From Rhizopus sp. PT2906 (lineage: Eukaryota; Mucoromycota; Mucoromycetes; Mucorales; Rhizopodaceae): a stretch of 64,000 nt of DNA. Every line of letters starts with the position of its first letter. Position 1 is the first letter of the stretch. Position numbers and translations under genes: made by a program. The notes beneath the pieces are model-generated. The model made no database searches. It was not told the origin of the DNA and saw only the letters and a program-made list of their open reading frames with translations. The stretch covers positions 1 through 64,000 of the forward strand of contig JAMYHX010000109.1 in the NCBI GenBank assembly GCA_025529335.1. The letters are read 5' to 3'. Of this stretch, positions 34,196 through 44,102 are shown one piece after another.

Positions 34196-35070
34196 AGAAA
34201 AAGAGAGAGAGAAAGAGAGAAGGAAAAAAAAAAAAAGGAGAGAAAAAAAGGGCCGTGAAAAAAATTATGTTTTGCATGCGGCATATGAAAATTAGAGTCT
34301 AGCAGTGATCAAAGTGGAGACGGAAGATGTGGTACAACGCTTCCTTTGGTTTAAATAAACAAACTGATCCCAAACAAAAGATGACTGAGTATAAAGACTT
34401 TAACTATATTAAAACTACAAATAAAAATAAAAAACGCGGTTCCGAGAGCAATACGCCACATCCAAAGTTAAAATGGAGATAGCAAAGGTTGAAATAGACA
34501 CAAGGTAATCACTTATCGATTAAATATTCTCTTTTGCTATTAAAATGCATAAGCAAATAAATAAATAGTATACAAGTAAATTACCGTTGCATTTGGCACT
34601 ACGAATGTATCGCTTTTAGAGGCAAAACGAGATCCCACGCTCAACGCAACTAAGTTCTCATCCCGAGAAGATAGACGCCAGAAGTCCTTTTGTCTATGAT
34701 TTTTATTTATATGGAGGCGTAGCTCCTATTTTAAGATAGGCTACTTCAAGAGGACAATCATACGATGTTTAACATATCTATTGTTAGTGAAAACAACTAT
34801 GTAACAAGTCTTGTTTTGGAAAAGTTGTGTTAGAAGCTGGCAGCATGATACAAATACAAGAATACAATTTATACAGGACAATTACATTAACACTGATAGT
34901 GAAAATTTACAAGTACCAAGGTTCTAAATGCAGGTAAGTATTTAACAACCACGGGCCTTGTTACAAAACCTTTGATAAAATATTGGTCATGCCACAAGTA
35001 AATATCATTGATAGCTCTATCTGATGGAGTCAAAAGGTATCCTCTTTCACTTTAGGTCCTTTAATAAGCC

Positions 35071-35102
35071 ATTAAACGCACCTGGCGCCACTTGCGTTTA
35101 AT
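35071..35102. repeat. Imperfect 32-bp palindrome
   Basis: Ten-base arms ATTAAACGCA and TGCGTTTAAT flank a centre containing the perfect palindrome TGGCGCCA. Only two positions break the symmetry. It could form a cruciform or hairpin or bind a dimeric factor; no coding context is nearby. Confidence 0.75.
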
Positions 35103-35919
35103 TGTGCTGCATTATATGACTTTGAGTTCATGTGCTGCTGTGCTTGTGGATAGAGTTTGTACCGCATAACACAGTCAATACTTTAAATAATTATCAATCT
35201 TTCTCTTTTATACCACTTTATGTTATAAAAGCCAACTTGTGCATTCATTCGCTCGTTTCTCTTTTTTTATTATCAATGCCACATTTTAATAAAGATATAT
35301 GTCTTCTCTTGAAACAGTATTTTTATGCCGATCATGCAAGAAGAATCAATTTGGGGTACCTCACTTGCTAACCCTTTGTTTTACTTGGTTAAATAAAAGG
35401 TATGAAACCTTATATCAGAAGGATTTTCAATAAAATGGATATAAACAACTGTTTTCTTGCCGTTTCCAAGGCCAACACTACATGCACCAGAAAATGCTAA
35501 TGCTACAGGCGCTTCCTTGGGGCGCTACCTATGTCGTCACTATACAACGCCACATTACCAAAGCCTCTGCCTAATCTAAGGCTTGTCCAGTTCACTCTCT
35601 CTGATATAAAATACAATGTCATCATAGTTACACGTGAACTAAGTGGCCTTTGTTGATAGACTGACAACATAAAATTAGAAAAATACAGAAATAATAACAT
35701 TTCTTTTTTATCTCTTTTACTTGAAAAGAAACAATCCAAGATGGTAACTTCATAAAGTTATGTTTAGCTTGACGCTACAAACTGAAAAGCTTTGTTGGTC
35801 TACATCATACGTAATGGATAGAGGTGCGCCCGTAGTATTGGTCTAATTTCTGGTGCATGTAGTGTTTCCTCGTTTCCAAAGCTATAAAAAGGAGGCACTC
35901 AAATTTATTTACAAGGCTG

Positions 35920-36324
35920 TTGCCACCAAGTCTAAAAATCAGTATGCCTGAATTACCAAACAACCTTTCCTCTATTGCGTATTTCAGAAATAGCAACCTT
36001 GAAACGTTTGATATTGTAGAACTTTTACACTATTTTAACATGGAGGATAGCGCGTCAGCCAAATCATTTCTTAAAAATGCTTTGAAATGCGTATTTAATT
36101 TCACAAAGAGACAAATCAAGAGGGGAAAAAAAAAAAAAAAGAACAGAAAACTTGTCAAATTCGCTAAAACAATAAAAGCAAACGCCTATGCCGTAAGATT
36201 CTTATTTACTAAAACAGATAATATTGGTTTTAAATCCTTTGTTATACACTCTTTCCGGAAAGTAAATTCGCCTGTGATCGATAATAAATACACCCATGGT
36301 GAGAACAAAATTCATGTTGCATGA
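35920..36324 (+). pseudogene. Unidentified ORF, probably decayed fragment
   Basis: An open frame of 134 codons. The segment NNLSSIAYFRNSNLETFDIV and a Lys-rich middle (KRGKKKKKNRKLVKF, over a poly-A run) look partly protein-like. There is no domain, no obvious splice partner and no neighbouring gene. It could be a piece of a mobile-element protein; chance is also possible. Confidence 0.2.
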
Positions 36325-36489
36325 AATGTAAATTCGTCGTCGCCAAGAATATTTTCGTAATATTAACAGGTGGGCTGTCTTGGAGTTGAAATTAATTCAA
36401 TATTAGTCTGTTTGTAAAAGCTTAAATTCTTTATTCGGTCTTTCCATGAAATCAGAAGAACATGTAGTCATATTTGGCAATGCAAAACT

Positions 36490-36690
36490 AGCCTGTCCTC
36501 ATGGTCCTTGCTCTGACTCGCTTGTCCCGCCCTCTTTGCTCTCTGGCGTGTATATCTGGAACGTTCTTCCAATTGCCTCTTCTTGTGCTCTGGGTTCTCT
36601 CTGTCCTCCGTTCCTTTTTTTTTTTTTTTTTTTTTTTGTTTAAACTATCCTGGGTAGTTATCGCTACCCTCCCCAGAATGCACTTCGGTG
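36490..36690. other. Less AT-rich island with poly-T tract and hairpin
   Basis: This segment is visibly richer in C/G than its surroundings. It contains T23 at 36615-36637, followed by an inverted repeat GGGTAG/CTACCC with a six-base loop. On the minus strand it reads hairpin, then A-tract, as in a retroposed short element. No tRNA-like boxes were found. Confidence 0.3.
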
Positions 36691-37413
36691 GTAAGTAAGA
36701 CTAATATTAGGATATGTGCTCTAATACTAACATACTTTTTCTCTCTTTTTTCTACATATACGCACTATCTCTCTCTCTCTTTTGACATGATATCGTTTTA
36801 TTCAAACATATTTTTCTTTGTCGTCTTTTTACGCAAATAATTTTTTTATTTTATGACAACATTTTATAAAATTAATGTCAATAATTAATAAAAATACAGT
36901 ATATCTCAGATCGTAAATTCGGTTGAAGCAAACATCTACTATATTCAATGCATACAAGATCGTGTATCGTTAAATAGAAAAACAGCATTTGCTAACTCTG
37001 CCATTCTTATTACTGATACAATTGCGAAAATGTATTCTTACAATTATCAAACAAAAATAATCAGTCTAATTGAAGGAATTATGAACAGAGAAAGTTTGAA
37101 GAACAAGATGGAGATTATGTCGATGGACTTGCCAGGATATTAAAAATAACAAAGAAGAAGGAGATCTATTTACAATAAAGTTGTTATATTTATCCTTCCT
37201 TTGCTAACTTATCTTCGTGTGAGATTACTCTATTGCAATAATGTTTACAATCATTCTACGTTTAACATTACGTACTTTTATTTATTTAATTCGTAACAAG
37301 TTCAGTGAAGCAGACTATATCATCCATATCTGAGCACCGCTGATAAGATATACTTTCTGCTAAAACTCTCTTTGGTCGTATTGGTAAGAAGAAGATGAAT
37401 AAAAAATAAAAAA

Positions 37414-37926
37414 TTAATTAATATAACTAATAGACTTTCGTCTGATACCATCACTTTTGGTGGCCTTACTCGTGGTATTTGAGTAGACTACGGGTTGTTG
37501 GATGCCTTCCATAATGTGAAAAAATTGTTCTTCACTTCTCCTAATTCCATAAAATGCTAGAGTTCTTCGTAATGGTCTGAAGCTGCTCTTTCTGAGATGA
37601 TGAGTCGATCGGCTCTCTTGTAGACTGCGTCTGTACTTTGTAAGGTATCCACAGCTTTCGTTTTAAGTTCTCTGTAAGACCCTTTGTTGAAGCTCTCACT
37701 GTTGGTCCATTCAATGTCTTCGTATCTTGGAAGGTCCCTTAATAAATTCTTTGATGCTCTTTTGTAAATTGATGGACGAGCTGTTCTCCAGTTCTTCCAA
37801 GATTTCGTTTGGAAGATTTGTGGGATCTTCACTTGATCTGTCAATATTAAGTTTTCTTGGCATTTCCCCAATGATTTGCTCGACTTGTTCTCTTGTAAAC
37901 AATTGTTCAGATTGATCAATGGACAT
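37414..37926 (-). pseudogene. Frameshifted gene of unknown family
   Basis: A start at 37926 gives MSIDQSEQLFTREQVEQIIG and a coherent helical sequence up to SIKEFIK. The protein then continues in another frame (RDLPRYEDIEWTNSESFNK, ending SDHYEEL near 37557) and after a second shift in a third frame (AFYGIRRSEEQFFHIMEGIQ) to a stop at 37414-37416. The gaps are too short for introns, so I read two frameshifts. The concatenated segments are hydrophilic and alpha-helical. I do not recognise the family; it may belong to a multicopy fungal family. Confidence 0.45.
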
Positions 37927-38167
37927 ATTAATACCACGGGACGCGACGCGAAAAATACCTGAAAAATAGTAATTGAAAAATCTCTTGTCTAAAAACAAAG
38001 CGTGGCACGAAAAAGCCTTTACTACCTCATTGGGACATGTAACAGAGGCAACAATGTTTGGGACAAGTACGACTCCTAATTATGATATAAACCTTTTAGC
38101 TTCTATTTATGTGCGATTTTTATTTTTGTTATTGATCGAATTAAAAAAACTGTACTCCCATAACGAA

Positions 38168-39078
38168 TTACTTTCTTCTGCAACTATCAAACACGTCCCA
38201 AACAACAGCAAATATATAACAAGCGAACGCTAAAAAGCCCCAAAAGAGGCTTACGTTATAGAAATCACAAAAACGGCCTCCCCACCAGCATTTGTATTTT
38301 ACTGCTTCGACTATTAGTCCAACTCCCCAAAGGATAGCAAAGATTAAGTCAAAAGCGAACAGCATTGGTCTATTTGTCTTGTACTTGGTTATTACTGCAC
38401 GATAAAAGTAGAGCAAGGTGTGGAATAGAGAATAGATGATTGAAAGTATTGCCTAAATTAAACAAATGAGTGTACACGTAAAAAGATGTATTCCTTTTTA
38501 GTTACATACCACTGCCCACAAATAATAAAAGCATGCAGATGTCGAAAATGGCACATCCTGATTAGAATACTGCTCACCTTATGTTAGCCCCTACATAATT
38601 TACTCAATTTGTCACTTACCGGACGCGCACCAGCAGCAAAACCAAGATGTCCTATACTAGCCAAAAGTGTGATAAGGGATAGCCAGAATCGTCCTTGGTT
38701 AGGCGATCTATGTTTATCATTCGTAGGAGGACTTGTGCTTTCATTGTTGGCCTTATTAGGTTCGGTCGGTGTTGTTTCTACAGGTATATTCGAATAGGCT
38801 CCTCCAGTATTCTGAGGTTGATTACCGTATGGCGTGCCAGAATATTGATATGCATTATGTGGAGTTACATTTTGTGGTGGTACAGGGTCGTATTCTGTCT
38901 TGTTTGATTCTGTCCAAGCATTGTTGTAGCCGGTTGCACTAAATCCAGGCATGGGCATATTCATCTGTGGTTGTCCATATGCATTTCCATAATTTCCTGT
39001 GTTGTTATCTTCATAGGCCTTACCAAACCTTGGGCCATTTTGTTCTTGCCATGGGTTTTGATCGTATGCATATGACAT
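38168..39078 (-). CDS. Four-helix membrane protein, MARVEL-like topology
   Basis: Three exons (39078-38620, 38557-38510, 38452-38168) give 263 residues. The first about 125 residues are Asn/Gln/Tyr/Pro-rich, starting MSYAYDQNPWQEQNGP, and probably cytosolic. Four hydrophobic helices follow: RFWLSLITLLASIGHLGFAA, CFYYLWAVAILSIIYSLFHT, LFAFDLIFAILWGVGLIVEA and FWGFLAFACYIFAVVWDVFD. Between helices 3 and 4 is a Cys-containing loop (KYKCWWGGRFCDF). This is the layout of fungal MARVEL/Nce102-like plasma-membrane proteins with an added N-terminal tail. Membership is inferred from topology, not from a sequence match. Confidence 0.75.
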
Positions 39079-39205
39079 TATTTGAATATAAAAGAAAAGA
39101 TAAAAAAAAAGAGAATGGTTGATGTCACCCTTTTTTTAATGCATTAAGCATAAAATAGAGTTTAAGCCATTTTTAGAATTTCAAAAAGAGAAACCAATGG
39201 GTTTT

Positions 39206-40417
39206 TTATTTTCTTCCATAAGTGTAAGTAGCATCCAATCGATTTCTCAAATGTTCTCCTGCAGTAAGAATATGACCATCCGTCTTTGATGATTGATCAA
39301 CATGCTTTGAAGGGACAGGGGATAAAGGAATATTATCATCAGGATGAACAAAGAATGGCATTGAATAACGATCGAGGTGTTTATGTTCAGGTAAAAACAC
39401 AACACGATGTAAAGTAGATTTGAATAGTCCATTTGTCCACAGTTCCATCTGGTCACCTACATTGACCAAGATAGCGCCTTCGATCAATGGAGCTGAAATC
39501 CATTCGGTGCGGCTTGCTTGTACTTCCAAGCCAGGAATGTCTTTTTGAAACAGCAAGGTGATTGATCCATAGTCGGAATGAGCACCAGCTCTGACAGGAT
39601 CCTTGACATCAGTTTCTCCTCCTCGAGGATATTTAAGAAAACGAAGGATATCTCCAGAATTTTCATATGAATGGGCCTTCACAAAGAAATCTTTACCACC
39701 TTTGTCTTCTGGGATCTGTTCAATGAAAAAGTCATTTTTTCACAAAATAGACATAATGTGATAACATACCTCCAATGCAATACCAAATGCAAGTAATATT
39801 TGTAGAGCTGTTTTATAGCACATCTATGGCTTTACCTTTACATATACGTGTCATGCATATCAGATGGTTAAGTACCTGTGAGAAATGACACAAAAAGTCC
39901 TTTTCCTTATCAAAAACAGAGGGAAGAGGTGCAAAAGGCTCTCCATTGATAAAATTGCGAAAGTTGAAGCCCCTGCGAATGATGTTGGCTCTGATGTTCA
40001 TCAACACTTTGATACTTACTCTTTATGATCTCCTTGTTTCTGATGTTCAGGATCCAGTCTTTAGTTATTTTAGTACTTTCCATTTAGCATACAATTAATT
40101 ACTTATACCTTTCGCTGTACAATTCTGAATAGCCATGATTATCTTTACCAATCAGGTATTTGTGTCTCTCTTCTTGTGGCAAGTTAAAAAACTCTTTGCT
40201 CTATCAAGGTGTTATATTTAATGGCATGATTTTTATTTTTGTTTGAAATAATAATTACCAACTCAAAGGCCTTGTCAATATCTCCTTGAGGGATGTTGTG
40301 GTTTATGATGTAAAAGAATCCAATAGACTTACAAGCATCGAATACCTGTTGAGCTACTTTATTTGGATTCTCTTCAAATTTGGCAAAATCAACAATAGGA
40401 ATGGATTGAACGACCAT
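39206..40417 (-). CDS. 2-oxoglutarate/Fe(II) dioxygenase, isopenicillin-N-synthase family
   Basis: Six exons give 316 residues: 40417-40259, 40200-40109, 40058-40020, 39972-39876, 39823-39770, 39715-39206. The N-terminal DIOX_N domain begins IPIVDFAKFE and contains CKSIGFFYIINHNIP. The catalytic jelly roll has HSD in GAHSDYGSITLL, the distal histidine in STLHRVVFLP and the 2OG-binding arginine in DRYSMPFFVHP, so the facial triad is complete. The family hydroxylates or desaturates small molecules; the substrate is not evident and there is no biosynthetic cluster around. It lies 180 bp downstream of the mL59 gene in the same orientation. Confidence 0.92.
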
Positions 40418-40596
40418 AAAAGACGAGAAAGAGAAAAAAAGAGAGAGATAAAGATGTAGTTTAAACCCCAGACATGTCACAATTGACTCTATTCCGACAC
40501 TCTTTTGATTGTAATGGATCATAGCACATCACAGTAGATTGGTAGCGTTTTGCGATATTTGTACATACAGATTTATTATAAAATAATGCTTAAAAT

Positions 40597-41041
40597 CTAA
40601 AATGGCATTGAAGACTTTTGTTTGGCGAGTTCTTTTAATTTTTCCTATGTAATAAAAAGTGATTAGTTTAAAATATTGGTAATCTCTTTCATTTACCTCT
40701 TTCCAAGCTTGGATTGTCTGTGGCATCTTTTCCATATTACGTTGAATCGTAGCTTGTCTTTCAGCTCTCGTACGCTCATGCTTCTCCAACTTATTAGGCT
40801 TATATCTAAGTGATTTAGGTGCTGTCTCTGGTAATAATCCAATACTGGTGGGTTCAATTCCTTCTTGAATGCATGCTTTTCTTAAATCGGCTTGAATACG
40901 TCTTGAAAGTCGAGGAGGTCGCCAAAATGATTTGCTCTTTGCTTCATTATACACAAGTTGTGGTTTTACATCTGCTTCTACGAATTTGGCATTCTCAAGT
41001 TTTGATAAAAACTTTCCTGAAAATGTACGGAATGTTGACAT
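40597..41041 (-). CDS. MRPL25: Mitochondrial large-subunit ribosomal protein mL59 (yeast MRPL25)
   Basis: Two exons (41041-40697, 40644-40597) give 130 residues. Features match fungal mL59: FSGKFLSKLENAKF near the N-terminus, FWRPPRLSRRIQADLRK, the PPRLSRR-type block, then RYKPNKLEKHERTRAERQAT and a short C-terminal helix (KLKELAKQKSSMPF). It is a small basic component of the mitochondrial 54S subunit. The second exon supplies only 16 codons and is absent if the long read-through frame is used. Confidence 0.85.
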
Positions 41042-41799
41042 GAGGAAAAAGATTTTTTGTATATGTCTTTAAGGGAGGGGGTGAGGGTCCATATCAGGAA
41101 ATATCACAGTCACATTCGGTAGCCGCCACGGACATTTAACGGGGCAATAAACGGTGCTTATTGGATAAAGGATAAAGAGGCATAAAAAATAAAAAGCAAC
41201 TTGCAGTCTATAGTTGTGAATCCCATAATTCTTCAAGAGAGTAATAGTAAAAACCTTGTTCGTATTGATAAAAGCAATGTTGAAAGATTTGTATTTTTGG
41301 ATTTCCACGGCCACAATAGGAGCCACATCGACAAGAAAATTGCGACGGGAATGTAATTTTCTTAAGATATCCTCTTTTTACATCGTACTCATTCTAAAAG
41401 ATGCCCTTTGAAGTTCTGACAAGTATTTCATGTGGTGAAAAACATTCAACATGTTGGGAACTGGGGTTTAGGAATAGATAGCCTCCACCTTCTCGTGGTT
41501 ATTCCTGTGAGTAAAAGCCTAGTGCTTTGAAACGAAGAGAGGCTTTGATGCTTTTGTTGTATTTTTTAAATAAAACCTTTGAGGCTTTACACTTTATACT
41601 ACGTATTGAGCTTATTGAATGAGGGTAGCTACATGACTTTTTACGGGAATAATAGAGAGAAATACAACTTCTTTTGACAACAAATTTTATTATAATGAAT
41701 TATGCTGCTTAGACATAAGAGTTACGAACGAAAGAGGAAGGCAATACTAAGGAATTATCTTCCACAGCAGTATCCAGTTCAACAGTCTTTCTCTTTCTG
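41042..41799. other. Intergenic upstream of the transposase remnant
   Basis: It holds the mL59 promoter side and AT-rich DNA. A terminal inverted repeat for the downstream Mutator-like element was looked for by eye and not found. No coding frame is credible. Confidence 0.5.
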
Positions 41800-42016
41800 T
41801 TGCAAAGGACTTTAACTACGTTTTTCATTGATTCTTCACCCTTCCAGACAACTTCGAGGAGAGAAATAAAGTCAGTAGCAAACGTATTAATGCTGCTGGA
41901 GAATTCAAGCTTTGGAGTTCTTCACGCATTAGTAAATATTAGGAATAGTAAAGAAGAGAAGAAAAAGAAAAATAACTATTCATTGTTTTATATACACCAC
42001 GAACAGAGGTCTACCT

Positions 42017-42058
<42 letters not shown>

Positions 42059-43268
42059 CCATCACTGATATGGAAACCATTCCTACTTTGCATCAGTGGT
42101 TAACCTGGGTAAAGATCAACTTCTCTTTGGACGTGAAGCGAATTATGATAGATTGTAGTTCTACCGAGACAGGTGCAATTAGAGATGTCTTTGAAGACTC
42201 TGTTCAAATTCTCTTGTGTCATTGGCATATCTGGCGTGCATGGGATAGTAAGCTTAAGGCTGTAGTAAGTATTTCATATAAAATTCTTTAAGTGTTCGTA
42301 CTAATAGTTCTATATGATGTCAGGTTAAAGAGCCTAAGAATACTCATGACAGTCAATCCAAACGCAAAGGTATTCGTGCTTGTCTTGGTTTGATGATGGG
42401 TGCCCGTTCTGAAGAAGAATTTCTTAGTATATTCACCTCTTTTGAAACTCGCTTCAAAGACGAAGAGCAATTCCTTGTTTATTTTAGAACAAGATGATTG
42501 GTCAAAAAGGAACTTTTCTGTAAAGCCTGGCGACCAAGTGCCTCTTTCCATACCAACAACTTGATTGAATCATATCACAATCAATTGAAAACGTTTTACC
42601 TTGGTCGCGCTCGATGCAGTCGCTGTGGCTTTTTAATTTACACTTTGCAAGAAACGTTGATGATTGACTACCATCAGAAGACTTTGAAATGTTTGTATGG
42701 TTTTCAAACTGTCAAATTAAGCTCATGTGATATGAAGAAGAAAAAATTGGCGTGTGCTTTTGACAAAGACGCTGCTACAAGTATGGCTCAGCGCTCTGAA
42801 GAAGAAGATGATATGTATGATTACAAGCCATTCACTGACGATTACATTTGGTACGAAGCCAAATTGAAAAATGATCACCTCTTCCGTTGTAACTGCCCTG
42901 ATGGTTCGAAGCTTTGTAAGCATATCTTCTTAGTTAACAGAGTGACTAATGTTCCATATACTCTTCGTTCTGACGTTGTCGTTGAGACTGATACTACTGG
43001 GCTTAACCATGAAGAACTTGTTGTAACTGGTATCAATTTCGCAGATACTACTAATAACTCTACCTCTGATAATGATCTCTGTCAAGAGTTGGCAGATTCA
43101 ATTGATAGGTTTGAGAATTTATATATTAGCGATCTTAGAAGAAAGAAGGTGATGTATAGCTTACAACGCGATAAATTGGAAGTTATTAACCATGCTTCCA
43201 AAACATCATGCTATATGATGAAAGAAGCTGCCGTTATTCCTCAAACACTTCCTGAATGTCAAAGATAA
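41800..43268 (+). pseudogene. Mutator-like (MULE) transposase remnant with SWIM finger
   Basis: Pieces of one transposase occur in order. An N-terminal block (SVANVLMLLENSSFGVLHAL, 41870-41935) has MULE pre-catalytic character. A catalytic-core block follows at 42070-42265 (KRIMIDCSSTETGAIRDVFE, then VQILLCHWHIWRAWD). Next come a short intron or frameshift near 42270-42330 and an internal stop near 42497. After that the frame 42498-43268 contains FHTNNLIESYHNQLKTFYLG and a SWIM zinc finger (FRCNCPDGSKLCKHIF, CxCx7CxH-type). The first catalytic region is missing and replaced by a T41 tract (42018-42058). It is an inactive DNA-transposon relic. Confidence 0.75.
42018..42058. repeat. Poly-T tract, 41 nt
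   Basis: An uninterrupted run of 41 T inside the MULE transposase remnant, exactly where the first part of the catalytic domain should be. Confidence 0.95.
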
Positions 43269-43329
43269 GTATATTATTATCTCATATTTTTAAATAAACA
43301 ATAACCCAATATTTCTCTTTGTTTCATTA

Positions 43330-43336
<7 letters not shown>

Positions 43337-43382
<46 letters not shown>
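43337..43382. repeat. Poly-T tract, 46 nt
   Basis: An uninterrupted run of about 46 T, 68 bp after the stop codon of the transposase remnant, in the same orientation as the T41 tract. Confidence 0.95.
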
Positions 43383-43799
43383 CAAAGTCTTTTCACTACC
43401 TTGGTTACTCATATTACAGTAATATTTGTTCCGACAGGGCTGCTTTTTGACAGGGCGATTTAAGTTGAGTCTGAAGGTAGCATATACTGGTGAATTTTCC
43501 TCAAATAAAACACGGGATATTACTTAAGAAAAGTGACAGCTTTATGTTTTATTAGTATAACGGTTTTTAAAACAAAATAACAACCTTGCACGTACTTAAA
43601 GGCTTTTTAACTTTAAACTCGCGTTTTAAAAGCGGGAAGAAAAGAGAGGAAAAACCTTCAGTTGCTACTATACTGTCTTTTGATACTGTCAATTAGATTT
43701 TTGAAAATCTTGATTTGGTGTTCTTTTATAAATTCAATTACAGCTAACTCACTGGCTTGTTTCGATAAGAAGGACAGCTTGGATATGCGAAACGCAACG

Positions 43800-43980
43800 T
43801 TAGTGGACAGTTTGCCTCAAACACGGTAATTTCTTGATGCAAGTATCCTGAGCTTCTTCGAGAGCTTGAACCTGAGAGATCGTAAAACTATTAGTACTCA
43901 AAGAAAAAAGACTATTTTCAAGTCCCCTGAAACAAGCTAATCTTACGTGACTCTGCAAGACACTACGGAAACTTGTGTAA
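43800..43980 (-). other. Orphan coding-like exon pair
   Basis: On the minus strand, FRSVLQSH ends at 43947 immediately before GTAAGA. After an intron with TTACGATCTCTCAG it resumes at 43871 with VQALEEAQDTCIKKLPCLRQ and stops at 43800. Splice signals and frame agree, but I cannot find the 5' exons. It may be the 3' end of the hydrolase gene upstream (which otherwise stops at 44103) or part of a separate small gene. Not recognised. Confidence 0.3.
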
Positions 43981-44102
43981 AAATGTTAAAAAGGATTTGG
44001 TTAATGATTGAACGTTGACGCTTAATGTATTTTGGATCCTAAGGATCTATCATGCAGGCAAATAAAGGGAGAGTCAAGATATAAGAAGTTGTTTATTTTA
44101 CT

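Larger units (their letters stand above)
34196..37413. other. Gene-poor region of about 3.2 kb
   Basis: No conserved gene is visible. It contains an imperfect 32-bp palindrome (35071-35102), a weak frame (35920-36324), a less AT-rich island with a 23-nt poly-T tract (36490-36690) and otherwise AT-rich sequence. It is probably a graveyard of mobile or duplicated sequence followed by the frameshifted pseudogene at 37414-37926. Confidence 0.5.

Noticed and set aside
41069..41326. 85-codon minus-strand frame upstream of mL59
   Set aside because: It overlaps the expected mL59 promoter and shows no recognisable domain.
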